A stretch of 64,000 nucleotides of DNA. Source: Lachnoclostridium sp. UBA7097. GTDB taxonomy: Bacteria; Bacillota; Clostridia; Lachnospirales; Lachnospiraceae. A program made the translations under genes and the position numbers. Below the pieces are notes generated by a model, which had not been told where the DNA came from, searched no databases, and saw only the letters and a program-made list of their open reading frames with translations. Positions 1 through 8,808 of this stretch are shown one piece after another (position 1 is the stretch's first letter; every line of letters starts with the position of its first letter). The DNA lies in the NCBI GenBank assembly GCA_002499945.1, contig DKYP01000171.1, positions 30,255-94,254 on the forward strand, written 5' to 3'.

Positions 1-970
1 TTACATTTGATGTATCAAACCTTGTAACATCAATTAAAGCATTTTTACAGTTTTCAAACATGCCTTTCATATCAGTAACCCTTCTTGTATCAAGCTCTAT
101 GGTATTGGTTGAAAGGTTAAAGTCACGCAGGTTTGTGCAGCCTGAAAACATATAGCTCATATCTGTTACATTGCTTGTGTCAAAACCTGTATACCCAATA
201 TCATTTATATGGAGCGAAACAAAGCTCTCACAATTATAAAACATATGTGACATATTAGTTACTTTGGAAGTATTAAAAGACCTGAGCTCAAAATCAGGCA
301 GTCTTTTACAGTTTGCAAACATATATGCCATATTTGTTACATTATTTGTGTACCAGCCATCCAGTTCAATGCTTGTAATATTCTCACAGTCATTAAACAT
401 ATAACTCATATCTGTAACATTCACAAGAGGCACAGTCCTGAAACTGACACTTTGCAGGGCTTTGCACCCGTCAAACATATGGCTTATATCTGTGAGGCGG
501 CTTGCGTCAAGATAAGTAATATCAAGGGTTGCCAGGTTATTTAACCCTGCAAACATCTTTTTTGCAGAACGTATACCTGTAATGGCAATAACTGCACTTC
601 TTATTGTGCTCCGGTACTGGTACCATTTAGGGTATGTATTATCAGGGGTAACATCAGAATAATCACCATTACCTGTAAGCGTAAGCACCCCGTTCCTGTC
701 AATAGTCCAGGTTATTGAGCCGTCAGTGCCATTATATATATAATCATCTGCACTTCTTAATGAATTAATCTTGTCAATACGTTCCAGTATTTCTTCTTTG
801 CTATGTACATCTCCATTAATTGTATCTTCCTGCGGCATATCCACCGCATTTATGCCTTTTTTCATTTCTGGTGTCTTTACCATCTGGCTGCCTGTTACAT
901 ATGGTATCTGGGACGGCAGCAATGATGCTGATAAAACAACTGCAGTTAGTATTTTGAATATTTTAAACAT
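1..970 (-). CDS. BspA-like leucine-rich repeat (DUF285) surface protein, 3' end beyond window
   Basis: The gene reads leftward from an ATG at 968-970, with AAGGAGGG just upstream, and runs off the window with no stop, so about 323 residues are visible. Residues 1-27 form a signal peptide (MFKIFKI, then a hydrophobic run). From about residue 105 the protein is a ladder of 23-25 residue repeats with the signature VT(D/N)MSxMFxxC, for example DMSYMFNDC and NMSHMFYNC. This is the BspA-type leucine-rich repeat (DUF285) found in secreted or cell-surface proteins of gut Firmicutes and Treponema, often linked to host or matrix binding. Each repeat keeps Met-Phe and a Cys. Any C-terminal anchor would lie outside the window. 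The family call is firm; the ligand is unknown. Confidence 0.9.
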   Translation of the reverse strand, partial: MFKIFKILTAVVLSASLLPSQIPYVTGSQMVKTPEMKKGINAVDMPQEDTINGDVHSKEEILERIDKINSLRSADDYIYNGTDGSITWTIDRNGVLTLTGNGDYSDVTPDNTYPKWYQYRSTIRSAVIAITGIRSAKKMFAGLNNLATLDITYLDASRLTDISHMFDGCKALQSVSFRTVPLVNVTDMSYMFNDCENITSIELDGWYTNNVTNMAYMFANCKRLPDFELRSFNTSKVTNMSHMFYNCESFVSLHINDIGYTGFDTSNVTDMSYMFSGCTNLRDFNLSTNTIELDTRRVTDMKGMFENCKNALIDVTRFDTSNV

Positions 971-1094
971 GTTTTCTCCCTCCTTATATAAAATATACCA
1001 TTAATGCAAATCTATCTATATCTGGTATAATATTCTATAATTGTATCACAATAATGGCAGATATCAAAGAGGCTTCAAATATTTTAAAAAAAAT

Positions 1095-1382
1095 TTAATC
1101 TTCTTCTATTACTTGTATTTCAAGATAATCAAAATCAACAGAATCAATAAAATTGTCCTGGTTAAACCTTGTTTTATCCCTCCGTTTAAATTCATTAATA
1201 TTTTTATCAAACCATACCGGCCTGCTTAAATCAAATTCATAACAGATTTCATCAACAGCATCAAAAATCTTTTTAGTCCTGCTTTTATTTTCTGCCATAT
1301 CACTTATTGTTACATCTTTAAGAAACTTTCCGTTTTTAAATTCTTTAGCCCATAACCTGAACATGTTGCCAAACCCTTTCAT
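1095..1382 (-). CDS. Uncharacterised 95-residue protein
   Basis: I do not recognise this protein. It has 95 residues, is charged and soluble, and has no signal peptide or membrane segment. The C-terminus is acidic (VIEED). Its ATG overlaps the stop of the upstream nucleoid-associated-protein gene in an ATGA arrangement, which strongly suggests translational coupling and a real gene. A mix of Lys/Arg/Asp/Glu and aromatic residues (VWFDKN, FDYLEIQV) fits a compact alpha/beta protein. It is the last gene of the leftward group that starts at the alcohol dehydrogenase. Function is unknown, and a partner role for the NA37 protein is only a guess. Confidence 0.7.
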   Translation of the reverse strand: MKGFGNMFRLWAKEFKNGKFLKDVTISDMAENKSRTKKIFDAVDEICYEFDLSRPVWFDKNINEFKRRDKTRFNQDNFIDSVDFDYLEIQVIEED

Positions 1383-2395
1383 CTGGTTGAGATTTTATTA
1401 ATGTTTTTAATTAAAACAGAAACTGTCCCGTCAGGATTAGTTATAAATTCTACCTGGTTAATATCCTGGTACTGCTCCATAGGAATATTTATCTCTATGC
1501 CTGTATCGGTTTTAAGATATTGTTTTTCAAATTTTCTGGTGGTTTTTTCACTTTGTGGTTTTACCTCTGCTTTCTGCATATGGTATTTTTCCATTTTAGC
1601 GTCAAATTCTTCTTTTATTCCAGGGACTTTTCCATAAATTTTTTCACTTATTTTTTCTACGCTTATAGTGCCATTTTCTTCTATTTCTTCTTTAATTATA
1701 CGCTTTGCTTCCATCTGCTTTACAGGTTTGCCTTCAAAATGTTTTTTATTAAGCTGCTCTACTGCACGTGTGACAATATCAAGTTTTGATTTTGATGACA
1801 TGGAAGCGCTGCATTTAAGGTAAAGTTCTGAAAGATAATTGCATTTTTCACCATTAACTTCATACTTTTTCTCAATTATATTTACAGAATAATCTTTAAG
1901 GTTAATTATTACTGCTTCGGAAAGCTTTGATGAAGAAGCCGGAAGTGCCGCACGGTATTTTATAATGCTGTTTACATTGCTGCCCTCTAAAGAATTTGTC
2001 ATATGTACAAAACTTTCCTTATAATTCATTTTAAGCAGTGCAAGGTACAAAATACTTTTACACTGGAAAGTAATAGCGGCAAAATCTGCGGAAGGAATTG
2101 TAATATTAGAATTCATTATACTATATAAAAGCCCTGCCATTTCCTTACTTGACTGTATCATATTTTCCTCAGAAAATCCCTTTACCAGTTTATACATCCC
2201 TTCAATGCCCTCTTCATCATTAAAATAACATTTCTTCATATCATCCCCTGACATTATTTTAAATATGTGCTGCCTGAAGAAATCATTAGTATCGGGGGAA
2301 AGTTCCATAAGCTGTTCTGAAAATACAGGGCAGCCAAGTTCCCCATCAAGTATATGCACAATCCCCTGCCTTATAATTATATCATCCTGTTCCAT
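1379..2395 (-). CDS. Nucleoid-associated protein, NA37/YejK (NdpA) family
   Basis: About 338 residues resembling the 37-kDa nucleoid-associated protein family (E. coli YejK/NdpA, Pfam NA37). The N-terminus (IIIRQGIVHILDGELGCPVF) and the extreme C-terminus (GTVSVLIKNI after an FITNPDG turn) match how Firmicute members begin and end. There is no membrane segment. A TTG start at 2416 would add seven residues, but I prefer the ATG at 2395, because GAGGTGG lies immediately before it and no ribosome binding site precedes the TTG. The gene sits 28 bp after the alcohol dehydrogenase and overlaps the next small gene by 4 bp. The biological role of Gram-positive members is poorly defined. The family call is from memory of sequence pattern and is moderately secure. 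Confidence 0.72.
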   Translation of the reverse strand: MEQDDIIIRQGIVHILDGELGCPVFSEQLMELSPDTNDFFRQHIFKIMSGDDMKKCYFNDEEGIEGMYKLVKGFSEENMIQSSKEMAGLLYSIMNSNITIPSADFAAITFQCKSILYLALLKMNYKESFVHMTNSLEGSNVNSIIKYRAALPASSSKLSEAVIINLKDYSVNIIEKKYEVNGEKCNYLSELYLKCSASMSSKSKLDIVTRAVEQLNKKHFEGKPVKQMEAKRIIKEEIEENGTISVEKISEKIYGKVPGIKEEFDAKMEKYHMQKAEVKPQSEKTTRKFEKQYLKTDTGIEINIPMEQYQDINQVEFITNPDGTVSVLIKNINKISTR

Positions 2396-2423
2396 AATCC
2401 ACCTCATACCGGACAATGCTGTT

Positions 2424-3515
2424 TTATCCGTAATTTATAATTTCCCTTATATCATCCTCTTTTGCTTCAAACGGCACTGACAAAAGTTTCTTAGGGTTGT
2501 CTTTTATTTCTTTAACCATATTTTCTTTATCCTCTTCATTAAATGGAATGTACCCAATGCAGTTTTCTATAAATTCTTTAAAGCTACTGGTATTTTTAAA
2601 TCCCATTTTAGAAATTATATCTTTACAGCCTGGAATAGAATTTTTCTCCATAAGATAAAGATATCCCGGAAGAAATACACCTACAGCCCTTCCATGTGCT
2701 ATCCCTTTATTATATGTTAAATAATAACTAAGCCCATGCGGAAGTGATGTACCTGTATGTGAAATTGCCATTCCTGCCAGAGTTGAAGCAAACAGAAGCC
2801 CGTTATAATTATCTTTTGTAAATTCCTTTTCTGCCAGTGCATTTTTATTCTCTGCCCACTTTTCTATACCATTAATACTTAATAAACGGCTGTATTCTGT
2901 TGCATTTGCATTAAAATAGCTTTCAAGCAGATGTCCAAGTGCATCTATTGCAGTATCCCTTATTATATGTGAAGGTGCCATATCCAGGTATTTTGCATCA
3001 ATACATGCAATTGCCGGGTATATCTTATGGCTTATGCTCTGCTTAGTCTTAATATCATTCCTTGTAAGTATTGCATAAGGAGTAACTTCTGAACCAGTAC
3101 CACATGTAGTAGGTATTTCTGCTACAGGAAGCGATTTAAGCCCTAATGGCTGGTATAACACTTCTTCTGGTGTATCCCTGTTCTGTACCATAAGCGCAAC
3201 CGCTTTTGCCGCATCCATAGGTGAGCCGCCGCCTATTCCTATAACAAAATCTGCACCATACTTCCTGCCAATATCTGCCGCTTCCATTACTGTAGCTACA
3301 GACGGGTTTTCTTCTATTTTGTCATACAAAACTGATTCTGTATTATTATCTTCAAGCACCTTTATAACATCATCAAGCGCCCCTGTCAGGACAGCAGAAT
3401 TTTCTCCTGTAATTATAAGGGCTTTCCTGCCAAGTGAAGCGATTTCACTGCCGTGTTTTAATACTGCATTATCCTCATGGTAAATTTTTGTAGGTATATA
3501 AAATTCCATTTCCAC
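2424..3515 (-). CDS. Iron-containing alcohol dehydrogenase
   Basis: A 363-residue group III (Fe-ADH) dehydrogenase, which interconverts an alcohol and an aldehyde or ketone with NAD(P)H. The N-terminal Rossmann-like half has the nucleotide-binding GGGSPMDAAKA motif near residue 97. The C-terminal helical half carries the metal ligands: Asp and His in DALGHLLESYF and the two His of SLPHGLSYYL...GIAHGRAVG. Length is a little shorter than typical family members (380-400). It starts 9 bp after the RNase E/G stop codon, and the NA37 gene follows, so all are probably one leftward transcript. The physiological substrate cannot be read from the sequence; butanol, propanediol or short aldehydes are all possible. 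Confidence 0.92.
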   Translation of the reverse strand: MEMEFYIPTKIYHEDNAVLKHGSEIASLGRKALIITGENSAVLTGALDDVIKVLEDNNTESVLYDKIEENPSVATVMEAADIGRKYGADFVIGIGGGSPMDAAKAVALMVQNRDTPEEVLYQPLGLKSLPVAEIPTTCGTGSEVTPYAILTRNDIKTKQSISHKIYPAIACIDAKYLDMAPSHIIRDTAIDALGHLLESYFNANATEYSRLLSINGIEKWAENKNALAEKEFTKDNYNGLLFASTLAGMAISHTGTSLPHGLSYYLTYNKGIAHGRAVGVFLPGYLYLMEKNSIPGCKDIISKMGFKNTSSFKEFIENCIGYIPFNEEDKENMVKEIKDNPKKLLSVPFEAKEDDIREIINYG

Positions 3516-3524
3516 TCCAATCTG

Positions 3525-4715
3525 TCAAAGCATCTGCATATAAAGCGGTTTCCTGGTTTTCTTCCGTGTTACCTCTATAAGCCCGAGCTTTGTCATATCA
3601 ACAAGTTTTGTCTGCACGCTGTCTTTTGCAAATTCATGGCGCAGGCATTCCATTAATAATTTATGGTTTTCTTCATCTTCCATATCTATAAAATCAATAA
3701 TTATTATACCTGAAAGATTCCTAAGCCTTAATTGCACAGCTATTTCCTTTGCTGCCTCAAGGTTTACTTTAAGAAAAGTTTTCTGTACATCTTTTTTCTT
3801 TGAAACTGCTTTTCCCGTATTAACATCAATGGCAACAAGTGCTTCTGCTGGCTGTATAATAATATATGCACCGCTTTTAAGCCAGACTTTCGGCATAAGG
3901 GCATGTTCTAATGTCTTTGGGATATTATATACAGCCTCAAGCTTTCCATTGCTGTTATCCCAGAATCCCAGTTTAGCCGCAAGGGAATTTTCCTTTTCCC
4001 CAAGAAATGCTTTTATACTATTATATATCTCCTGGTCATCAGTCCAGATTCTCCCAAGCCTGTCATTATATGAATTAATAATGCTTCCAAGATAACCTGG
4101 CGGCGCACTGTAAAGACAGGAAAATGCTGCTTTATGCTTTCCATAATCTACTATATCTTTATATTTTGCTGCAAGCATTTCTATTTCACTAATAATTTCT
4201 TCTGTGCTTGCGCCTGCACTGTTAGTCCTTGCAATAAAGCCATATTCTTCTGTAACATACTGGCTGTTTATCCCTGAAAGGCGGTTTCTTATATCCTTAT
4301 CACGTATCTTAGATGAAACACCATTCCTGCCACCCTCTGAAACAAGCACCATATACCTGCCTGGAAGGCTTAAACTGCCTGTAAGCGTAGGCGGTTTGGT
4401 CTTAACAGCTTCCCTTTCAACCTGTACAATGATTTCATCACCAATAAGCACACGCCCCTCCTGGTAATGCACACCGTCTGTGTGTATGGGGCATTGCTTC
4501 ATATCCAGTGAAAGATAGCCTGTCTGCCCTTTCTGAAATTCAACAAAAGCAGCATTTATATTTTTAACAATATTCTTTACCTTGCCAATATATATATTGC
4601 CAAGGATGCTTTTTTCCTCTGCATTTTCTGCCTGAAGCCCGGTAATGCGGGAATCTTCTATTGTGGCAGTAATGATTTTATTATCTTTTCTTATAATAAG
4701 TAACTCATCTGTCAT
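3525..4715 (-). CDS. Ribonuclease E/G family endoribonuclease
   Basis: A 396-residue RNase E/G catalytic core, which cleaves single-stranded AU-rich RNA in mRNA decay and rRNA maturation. An S1-like RNA-binding region lies at about 36-100 (GNIYIGKV, AAFVEF). The conserved FIARTNSAG is at 160-167. The DNase I-like catalytic centre shows Asp297 in AIDVNTGKAV and Asp341/Asp344 in IIIDFIDMEDEE. The ATG at 4715 is chosen because AAAGGCGGC precedes it; a longer frame to 4859 would overlap the L32 gene and lacks family similarity. The protein stops right after EVTRKKTRKP, so the zinc-link CPxCxG segment that joins subunits in E. coli RNase E/G is absent. Downstream of rpmF, upstream of the alcohol dehydrogenase. 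Confidence 0.9.
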   Translation of the reverse strand: MTDELLIIRKDNKIITATIEDSRITGLQAENAEEKSILGNIYIGKVKNIVKNINAAFVEFQKGQTGYLSLDMKQCPIHTDGVHYQEGRVLIGDEIIVQVEREAVKTKPPTLTGSLSLPGRYMVLVSEGGRNGVSSKIRDKDIRNRLSGINSQYVTEEYGFIARTNSAGASTEEIISEIEMLAAKYKDIVDYGKHKAAFSCLYSAPPGYLGSIINSYNDRLGRIWTDDQEIYNSIKAFLGEKENSLAAKLGFWDNSNGKLEAVYNIPKTLEHALMPKVWLKSGAYIIIQPAEALVAIDVNTGKAVSKKKDVQKTFLKVNLEAAKEIAVQLRLRNLSGIIIIDFIDMEDEENHKLLMECLRHEFAKDSVQTKLVDMTKLGLIEVTRKKTRKPLYMQML

Positions 4716-4815
4716 ATAAAAGCCGCCTTTCTGGTTATAATGGTTATTATAAAAACAAGTACAAAAAAACCAACATACCCATATTTTATAGATATATTGG
4801 CTCTCTGCACCATGC

Positions 4816-4998
4816 CTATTCAGCTTCTGCAATAATTTCTTTCTTATTATATGAACCACATGATTTACATACCCTGTGTGACATCATTAAAGCTCCACAT
4901 TTACTGCACTTTACTAAATTTGGTACAGTCATTTTCCAGTTTGCTCTTCTCTTGTCCCTGCGTGACTTTGAAGATTTATTCTTTGGACAAATTGACAT
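4816..4998 (-). CDS. rpmF: 50S ribosomal protein L32
   Basis: A 60-residue L32, zinc-ribbon form. The basic N-terminal SICPKNKSSKSRRDKRRA is typical, followed by two Cys pairs (CSKCG and CKSCG) that would bind zinc. The ATG at 4998 follows AGGAGGTGG; an upstream in-frame start at 5025 has no binding site and would lie in the leader. A perfect sigma-A promoter (TTGACA, 17 bp, TATAAT) sits just upstream at 5041-5069. In many Firmicutes rpmF follows a DUF177 (yceD) gene and neighbours ackA. Here DUF177 is missing and ackA is 43 kb away, so the usual cluster is dispersed. Confidence 0.97.
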   Translation of the reverse strand: MSICPKNKSSKSRRDKRRANWKMTVPNLVKCSKCGALMMSHRVCKSCGSYNKKEIIAEAE

Positions 4999-5040
4999 CT
5001 TATTCCACCTCCTAGTTACTTCCATATCAGCACTTTTCCA

Positions 5041-5069
5041 ATTATAGCAACTGGGAATATGTTTGTCAA
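5041..5069 (-). promoter_or_regulatory. Sigma-A promoter of rpmF
   Basis: On the minus strand TTGACA (5069-5064) and TATAAT (5046-5041) are separated by exactly 17 bp. Both hexamers match consensus. The predicted start point is about 35 bp upstream of the rpmF ATG. Confidence 0.88.
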
Positions 5070-5141
5070 GCTTTTTTCTTACTTGAGTTTCCCCATTTTT
5101 GTGGCTGGTCTCGTTTTTTTACTAGAAACCATATAAAAAAC

Positions 5142-5303
5142 TATGCAAAAAGTAAATTCTCTGGCAGGTTTCAAAATTTTTCCAAAAGGCAGTGTACGAA
5201 GCCGCTGGTGCTTAAATCTGGTCTTGTCAGATTTTATGCACCACTGCGTGCTTCGTCCAAGCACAAGCGGCTGCCGGCTGGAAAAATTTTGAAACCGCCA
5301 GAG
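5142..5303 (+). repeat. Dispersed long palindromic element, copy A
   Basis: The conserved left flank TATGCAAAAAGTAAAT (5142-5157) is followed by an outer arm (5159-5184) that pairs with 5279-5303 with one unpaired base. An inner conserved core, GTACGAAGCCGCTGGTGCTT (5194-5213), pairs with slippage to TATGCACCACTGCGTGCTTCGTCC (5235 onward). A 7-bp terminal stem (5214-5220 with 5228-5234) closes the loop. It lies between the DUF4230 gene and the rpmF promoter. Shortest of the three copies, because the terminal stem is short. The same core recurs in copies B and C. Confidence 0.85.
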
Positions 5304-5326
5304 CCAGATAATCTAATACCGCCATT

Positions 5327-5923
5327 TTATTCAATTACAAGTTCCCTGTCCCCTACGGAGCCTTCTAATATATTTTTAATTACAGTGCCCGTCTGTACAT
5401 ATGCCTTTTTAATAAGTTCTTCCACATTGGCATGGGCAGTTGCATCTTCTTTTGAAATAGAAATTGCATCAACAACATCCCTTTTATCTGTCCAGTTAAA
5501 CAGTGCATACCTTTCATCATAAAATTCTATACTGTCCGGGTCCACATCTATTGACTGTACCTTGGCTTCTGGCACTTTTACAACTACTTTGCTATCTGTT
5601 ACCTTTATACTGATTCCTGAAAAATCTATTCCTGCACGTATATTAGCAGTATACCTCATTGAAAAACCTTTCTGGGTAAGAAGTGGTATTTCCCCTTCAG
5701 AATAAATTACAAGCCCGCTATAAAACATTTCTGCTGTTGTAAGTTCACTAACCCCGTTTATTTTGCCACTGATATATGCTGTTGTAATTTCAGGCTGTGT
5801 ATCCTTATAAACCATACGTCCTGCTTTAAAGCCTGCAAATACACCAAAAAGTATTACCACAACAATAAATAAAATACCAATCCTGAATTTAAATCCAATC
5901 TGGACTTTTTTGCCCTCTTCCAT
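5327..5923 (-). CDS. DUF4230 family membrane-anchored protein
   Basis: 198 residues. A single membrane segment at about 15-33 (IGILFIVVVILFGVFAGF) puts the rest outside the membrane. The extracytoplasmic part has the DUF4230 pattern: a short strand-rich region around ELTTAEMFYSGLV, a FSMRYTANIRAGIDFS stretch, a conserved VVVKVPEAKV and a C-terminal helix. Function of the family is unknown. It has its own ribosome binding site and is followed by palindromic element A, so it seems to be transcribed separately from rpmF. Confidence 0.85.
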   Translation of the reverse strand: MEEGKKVQIGFKFRIGILFIVVVILFGVFAGFKAGRMVYKDTQPEITTAYISGKINGVSELTTAEMFYSGLVIYSEGEIPLLTQKGFSMRYTANIRAGIDFSGISIKVTDSKVVVKVPEAKVQSIDVDPDSIEFYDERYALFNWTDKRDVVDAISISKEDATAHANVEELIKKAYVQTGTVIKNILEGSVGDRELVIE

Positions 5924-6011
5924 AAATTATTTCTCCCTTTTCTGTTGTTACTTAGATATATCCTTTTACTGTTTGTTTTTTATTTTTTATCTGTGCAAGG
6001 GATTTTACCAC

Positions 6012-6578
6012 TCAAATTCCTAACCGTTTACAGACATCTGCAAAATTAATATATAAATCATCATAAATATTAACCTTAATAACTGATTCAAATGAAAACT
6101 GGATTGAAACTTCATTTTTCTCAAAATAATTAACTGTAACAGTTTTCCTTCCTGGATTAACAATCCAGTATTCCCGTACTCCGTAATTATTGTAGTAGTA
6201 TGATTTTTTAATATAATCATCAGATGGATTACTTGGGGAAACAATCTCAATAATGAAGTCAGGAGCTCCATTACATCGTTGTTCATCCAGTTTGTCCTTG
6301 TCACATATAACCATAATATCTGGCTGGACAATGGTAAGTGGGTTCTTTGATAATATTACATCAAACGGGGCAGGAAAGACTTCACAATTTCCGTTCTTCT
6401 TTTGGATGTAAGTATGAAATATTGTTATTAAATCTGTAACCAGTGCCTGGTGGATACGTGACGGGCTTGCCATATCATATATGATACCTTCAAAAACCTC
6501 TACACGTTTATCATCTGGCAGGTTTTCATATTCTTTAAGTGTAATGTATTCTGTCTGTGGTTGTAATGCTGATGCCAC
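6012..6578 (-). CDS. Uma2 family (DUF820) putative restriction-like endonuclease
   Basis: 188 residues of the Uma2/DUF820 family, PD-(D/E)XK-fold proteins common in cyanobacteria and scattered in Firmicutes. Seen here: an early RVEVFEGIIYDMASPS strand-turn, QPDIMVIC with the catalytic Asp, and PDFIIEIVSPSN with the catalytic Glu, followed by YYNNYGVREYWIVNP. The GTG start at 6578 follows GAAAGGAAG at good spacing; the ATG at 6626 gives a longer frame without a binding site. It stands alone between intergenic regions, and biological function of the family is unproven. Nuclease activity is inferred from fold motifs. Confidence 0.85.
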   Translation of the reverse strand: MASALQPQTEYITLKEYENLPDDKRVEVFEGIIYDMASPSRIHQALVTDLITIFHTYIQKKNGNCEVFPAPFDVILSKNPLTIVQPDIMVICDKDKLDEQRCNGAPDFIIEIVSPSNPSDDYIKKSYYYNNYGVREYWIVNPGRKTVTVNYFEKNEVSIQFSFESVIKVNIYDDLYINFADVCKRLGI

Positions 6579-6696
6579 GGTACCGCTTCCTTTCTTGTTT
6601 ATTGTGTATTTAAGATAACATAACATAAAAATAACGTAAATGCAATATTATTTACATGGAACCGGGATGCTGGAAAAGTTTTAGAAATAATAACAA

Positions 6697-6728
6697 GGCA
6701 GGCTTATTCCTTATATAATATGCCTGCC
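6697..6728 (-). terminator. Terminator-like hairpin after the ABC permease gene
   Basis: GGCAGGC (6697-6703) pairs with GCCTGCC (6722-6728) directly beyond the permease stop. The T-tract on the minus strand is weak; a better T-run follows on the plus strand. Confidence 0.5.
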
Positions 6729-6738
6729 CTGTTTTTAC

Positions 6739-7974
6739 TTACCTGCCACTAATCTGGTATTTGCAATATTTCCTTTTTCCAATAAAGAAAAATACAATCC
6801 CAATTATTATATACACTATAAATGCCATCTGCCATAATGTTAATTTTAATCCAAATACATTCCAGAGCCGCACATCACAAAATCCTTCATCAATTTTTAA
6901 AAGATTAATTGGAATCATATTCCATATTTTAGCAATCAATTTAAAATCTGCTGGTATCATTATTAAACGTGCAAGCAGGAATGCTACTGCAATTATGATA
7001 GCCATTGTACCAATATTGTTATTAAGAAGTTCTGATAATACCATAGTTACTATACACAACACTAAAGATGACAGGAATAATAATAATGTCATTATAACTA
7101 CTGCCTGCCCGGTTGTAATATTTCCAGAATAGACCGGGACTATTGTTACTTGCAACATTGCAGAAAAACTTCCGGCACCATATATTCCAATAAAACATAA
7201 AAATGTTACTCCCCACAATATTAATGTTGCACATGTTGTTACAATACAGCCTGCTGCTATTTTAGCTGTATAATTCTGCTTTCTGCCATATTTTGTGCAT
7301 AAGACAAGCTGGTCTGTTTTTCTTATATGTTCATCTGTAAATATGCCTGTTATGCAGATAGCAATAAAAAATGTTATAAACATGCAGATATAGTAATTAC
7401 CGCCCATATCTGCCATTTCTGTAAATGCCCCTCCGTATTTATATGTGAAAACTTCTGGAAGTTTTTCTTCTTCTTTGCTCCAGTATTCTTTTTCAGCTTC
7501 TGTAAGTTTATATGTTTTCCAGCTTTCCTCTGCGCCTTCACGCCTTGCACTGTGTATTACTTCCTGCGTAACCGGGGTATACACGCTGCCTTTTTCTATA
7601 CCGCCTGCAAGCATATGTTGTACAAGCCTGTCCACTTCTTCATATGGCCTTACTTTTTTATTATATATGTCTGAAGAAAGATACTCATAACTTTCCTTTT
7701 CTTCCCTTGAATCCGGGATATACTGCCTGCTTTCTTCAATTTCTGCAAGAAGTTTGTTATCAAGCTTTCTCCCTGATAAATTTTGGGCGTTCCTTCTATC
7801 TGTCTTAAACCAGTCTGCCTTTGTTTCAAGGAATTTTCCGTCAACGTATCTTGATGCAAGTAAATATGCCCCGCATGTAAGGAAAAGCTGGAACAGTAAA
7901 AAAATTATAAATGTTATCCATGTTATCTTTTTTTGTAAAATTTTCTTTAATTCAAAACCTATAAGACTTTTCAT
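6739..7974 (-). CDS. ABC transporter permease (ABC-2 type)
   Basis: 411 residues. A first membrane helix at about 18-38, a large extracytoplasmic region to about residue 190 that is rich in Lys/Glu/Tyr, then five more helices (about 195-215, 240-262, 290-322, 330-350, 380-402). This shape is typical of ABC-2 permeases of peptide-antibiotic resistance or export systems. It follows the ATPase gene by 20 bp and completes the operon sigma factor, membrane protein, ATPase, permease. The substrate is unknown; a role in envelope stress or bacteriocin resistance is inferred from the sigma-factor context only. Confidence 0.85.
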   Translation of the reverse strand: MKSLIGFELKKILQKKITWITFIIFLLFQLFLTCGAYLLASRYVDGKFLETKADWFKTDRRNAQNLSGRKLDNKLLAEIEESRQYIPDSREEKESYEYLSSDIYNKKVRPYEEVDRLVQHMLAGGIEKGSVYTPVTQEVIHSARREGAEESWKTYKLTEAEKEYWSKEEEKLPEVFTYKYGGAFTEMADMGGNYYICMFITFFIAICITGIFTDEHIRKTDQLVLCTKYGRKQNYTAKIAAGCIVTTCATLILWGVTFLCFIGIYGAGSFSAMLQVTIVPVYSGNITTGQAVVIMTLLLFLSSLVLCIVTMVLSELLNNNIGTMAIIIAVAFLLARLIMIPADFKLIAKIWNMIPINLLKIDEGFCDVRLWNVFGLKLTLWQMAFIVYIIIGIVFFFIGKRKYCKYQISGR

Positions 7975-7994
7975 AATAATCCCCCAATTTCTGC

Positions 7995-8687
7995 CTAATC
8001 TTCAAATTCACCCAAGTAAAATTCTTCCAAATCCCCTTTTATTTCTTCCCTTGGTGCATTAAATATAATTTTCCCGCTCTTCATCATAAGGATATAATCT
8101 GCGATATGCTCTACATCTGATACAATATGTGTAGATAAGATTACAATGCTTTCTTTACCTATCCCTTCTATTACATTGCGGAAACGCACCCTTTCTTTGG
8201 GGTCAAGCCCTGCTGTCGGCTCATCCATTACAAGTATTTTTGGATTGTTTAAAAGTGCCTGTGCTATGCCAAGCCTCTGTTTCATGCCGCCAGAATATGT
8301 TTTTACCTTTTTCTTTGCAACATCTGAAAGTGAAACAAATTCCAGCAGTTCTTCTATCCTTATACGTGCGCTCTTTTTGTCAAAGCCTTTTAACGCTGAC
8401 ATATACATTAAAAAGTCCCATGCTGTAAAGTCAGGGTAATAGCCAAAATCCTGTGGAAGATACCCTAATACATTCCTGTATTCTTCTTCACCTGCATCAA
8501 TCCCATCAAATGTAACAGTGCCGCTTGTTGGTGCCAGTATGCCGCACACCATTCTCATAAATGTGGTTTTGCCTGCACCATTTGCACCTAAAAGCCCGTA
8601 CACCCCTTTCGTAAATTCTGCTGTTACCCTGTCTACTGCAATTTTATTTTTATATTGTTTGGTAATCCTGTCTGCTATTAATTTCAT
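7995..8687 (-). CDS. ABC transporter ATP-binding protein
   Basis: 230 residues with all ABC ATPase motifs in order: Walker A GANGAGKT near 35-42, Q-loop YLPQDFG, signature YSGGMKQRL, Walker B ILVMDEPTAGLDP and the switch His in STHIVSD. It belongs to the BcrA/CcmA-like exporter group that pairs with ABC-2 permeases. The ATG at 8687 is preceded by GAGGT; a longer frame to 8753 runs into a structured leader. Two strong hairpins (8701-8749 and 8763-8786) separate it from the preceding membrane-protein gene, so expression of the ATPase-permease pair may be tuned separately. Confidence 0.92.
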   Translation of the reverse strand: MKLIADRITKQYKNKIAVDRVTAEFTKGVYGLLGANGAGKTTFMRMVCGILAPTSGTVTFDGIDAGEEEYRNVLGYLPQDFGYYPDFTAWDFLMYMSALKGFDKKSARIRIEELLEFVSLSDVAKKKVKTYSGGMKQRLGIAQALLNNPKILVMDEPTAGLDPKERVRFRNVIEGIGKESIVILSTHIVSDVEHIADYILMMKSGKIIFNAPREEIKGDLEEFYLGEFED

Positions 8688-8700
8688 TTTTACCTCATTT

Positions 8701-8786
8701 CTGCGCTGCTTTTTGCGCATAGTGCAATGTTTGTGCAAGCAACGCGCAGTCACAAACTTGCCGGGTGAAAAATTTATTTTTCACCC
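8701..8786 (-). other. Tandem hairpin leader between membrane-protein and ABC ATPase genes
   Basis: Two structures lie in the gap. 8763-8773 (GGGTGAAAAAT) pairs perfectly with 8776-8786 around a two-base loop. 8701-8749 can fold with CTGCGC at one end and GCGCAG at the other, with a GTTTGTG/CACAAAC pairing option overlapping it. Neither is followed by a clean T-run, so an mRNA processing or stability element is as likely as a terminator. Confidence 0.5.
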
Positions 8787-8808
8787 TTGCCTCCATCTGG
8801 TATATTAT

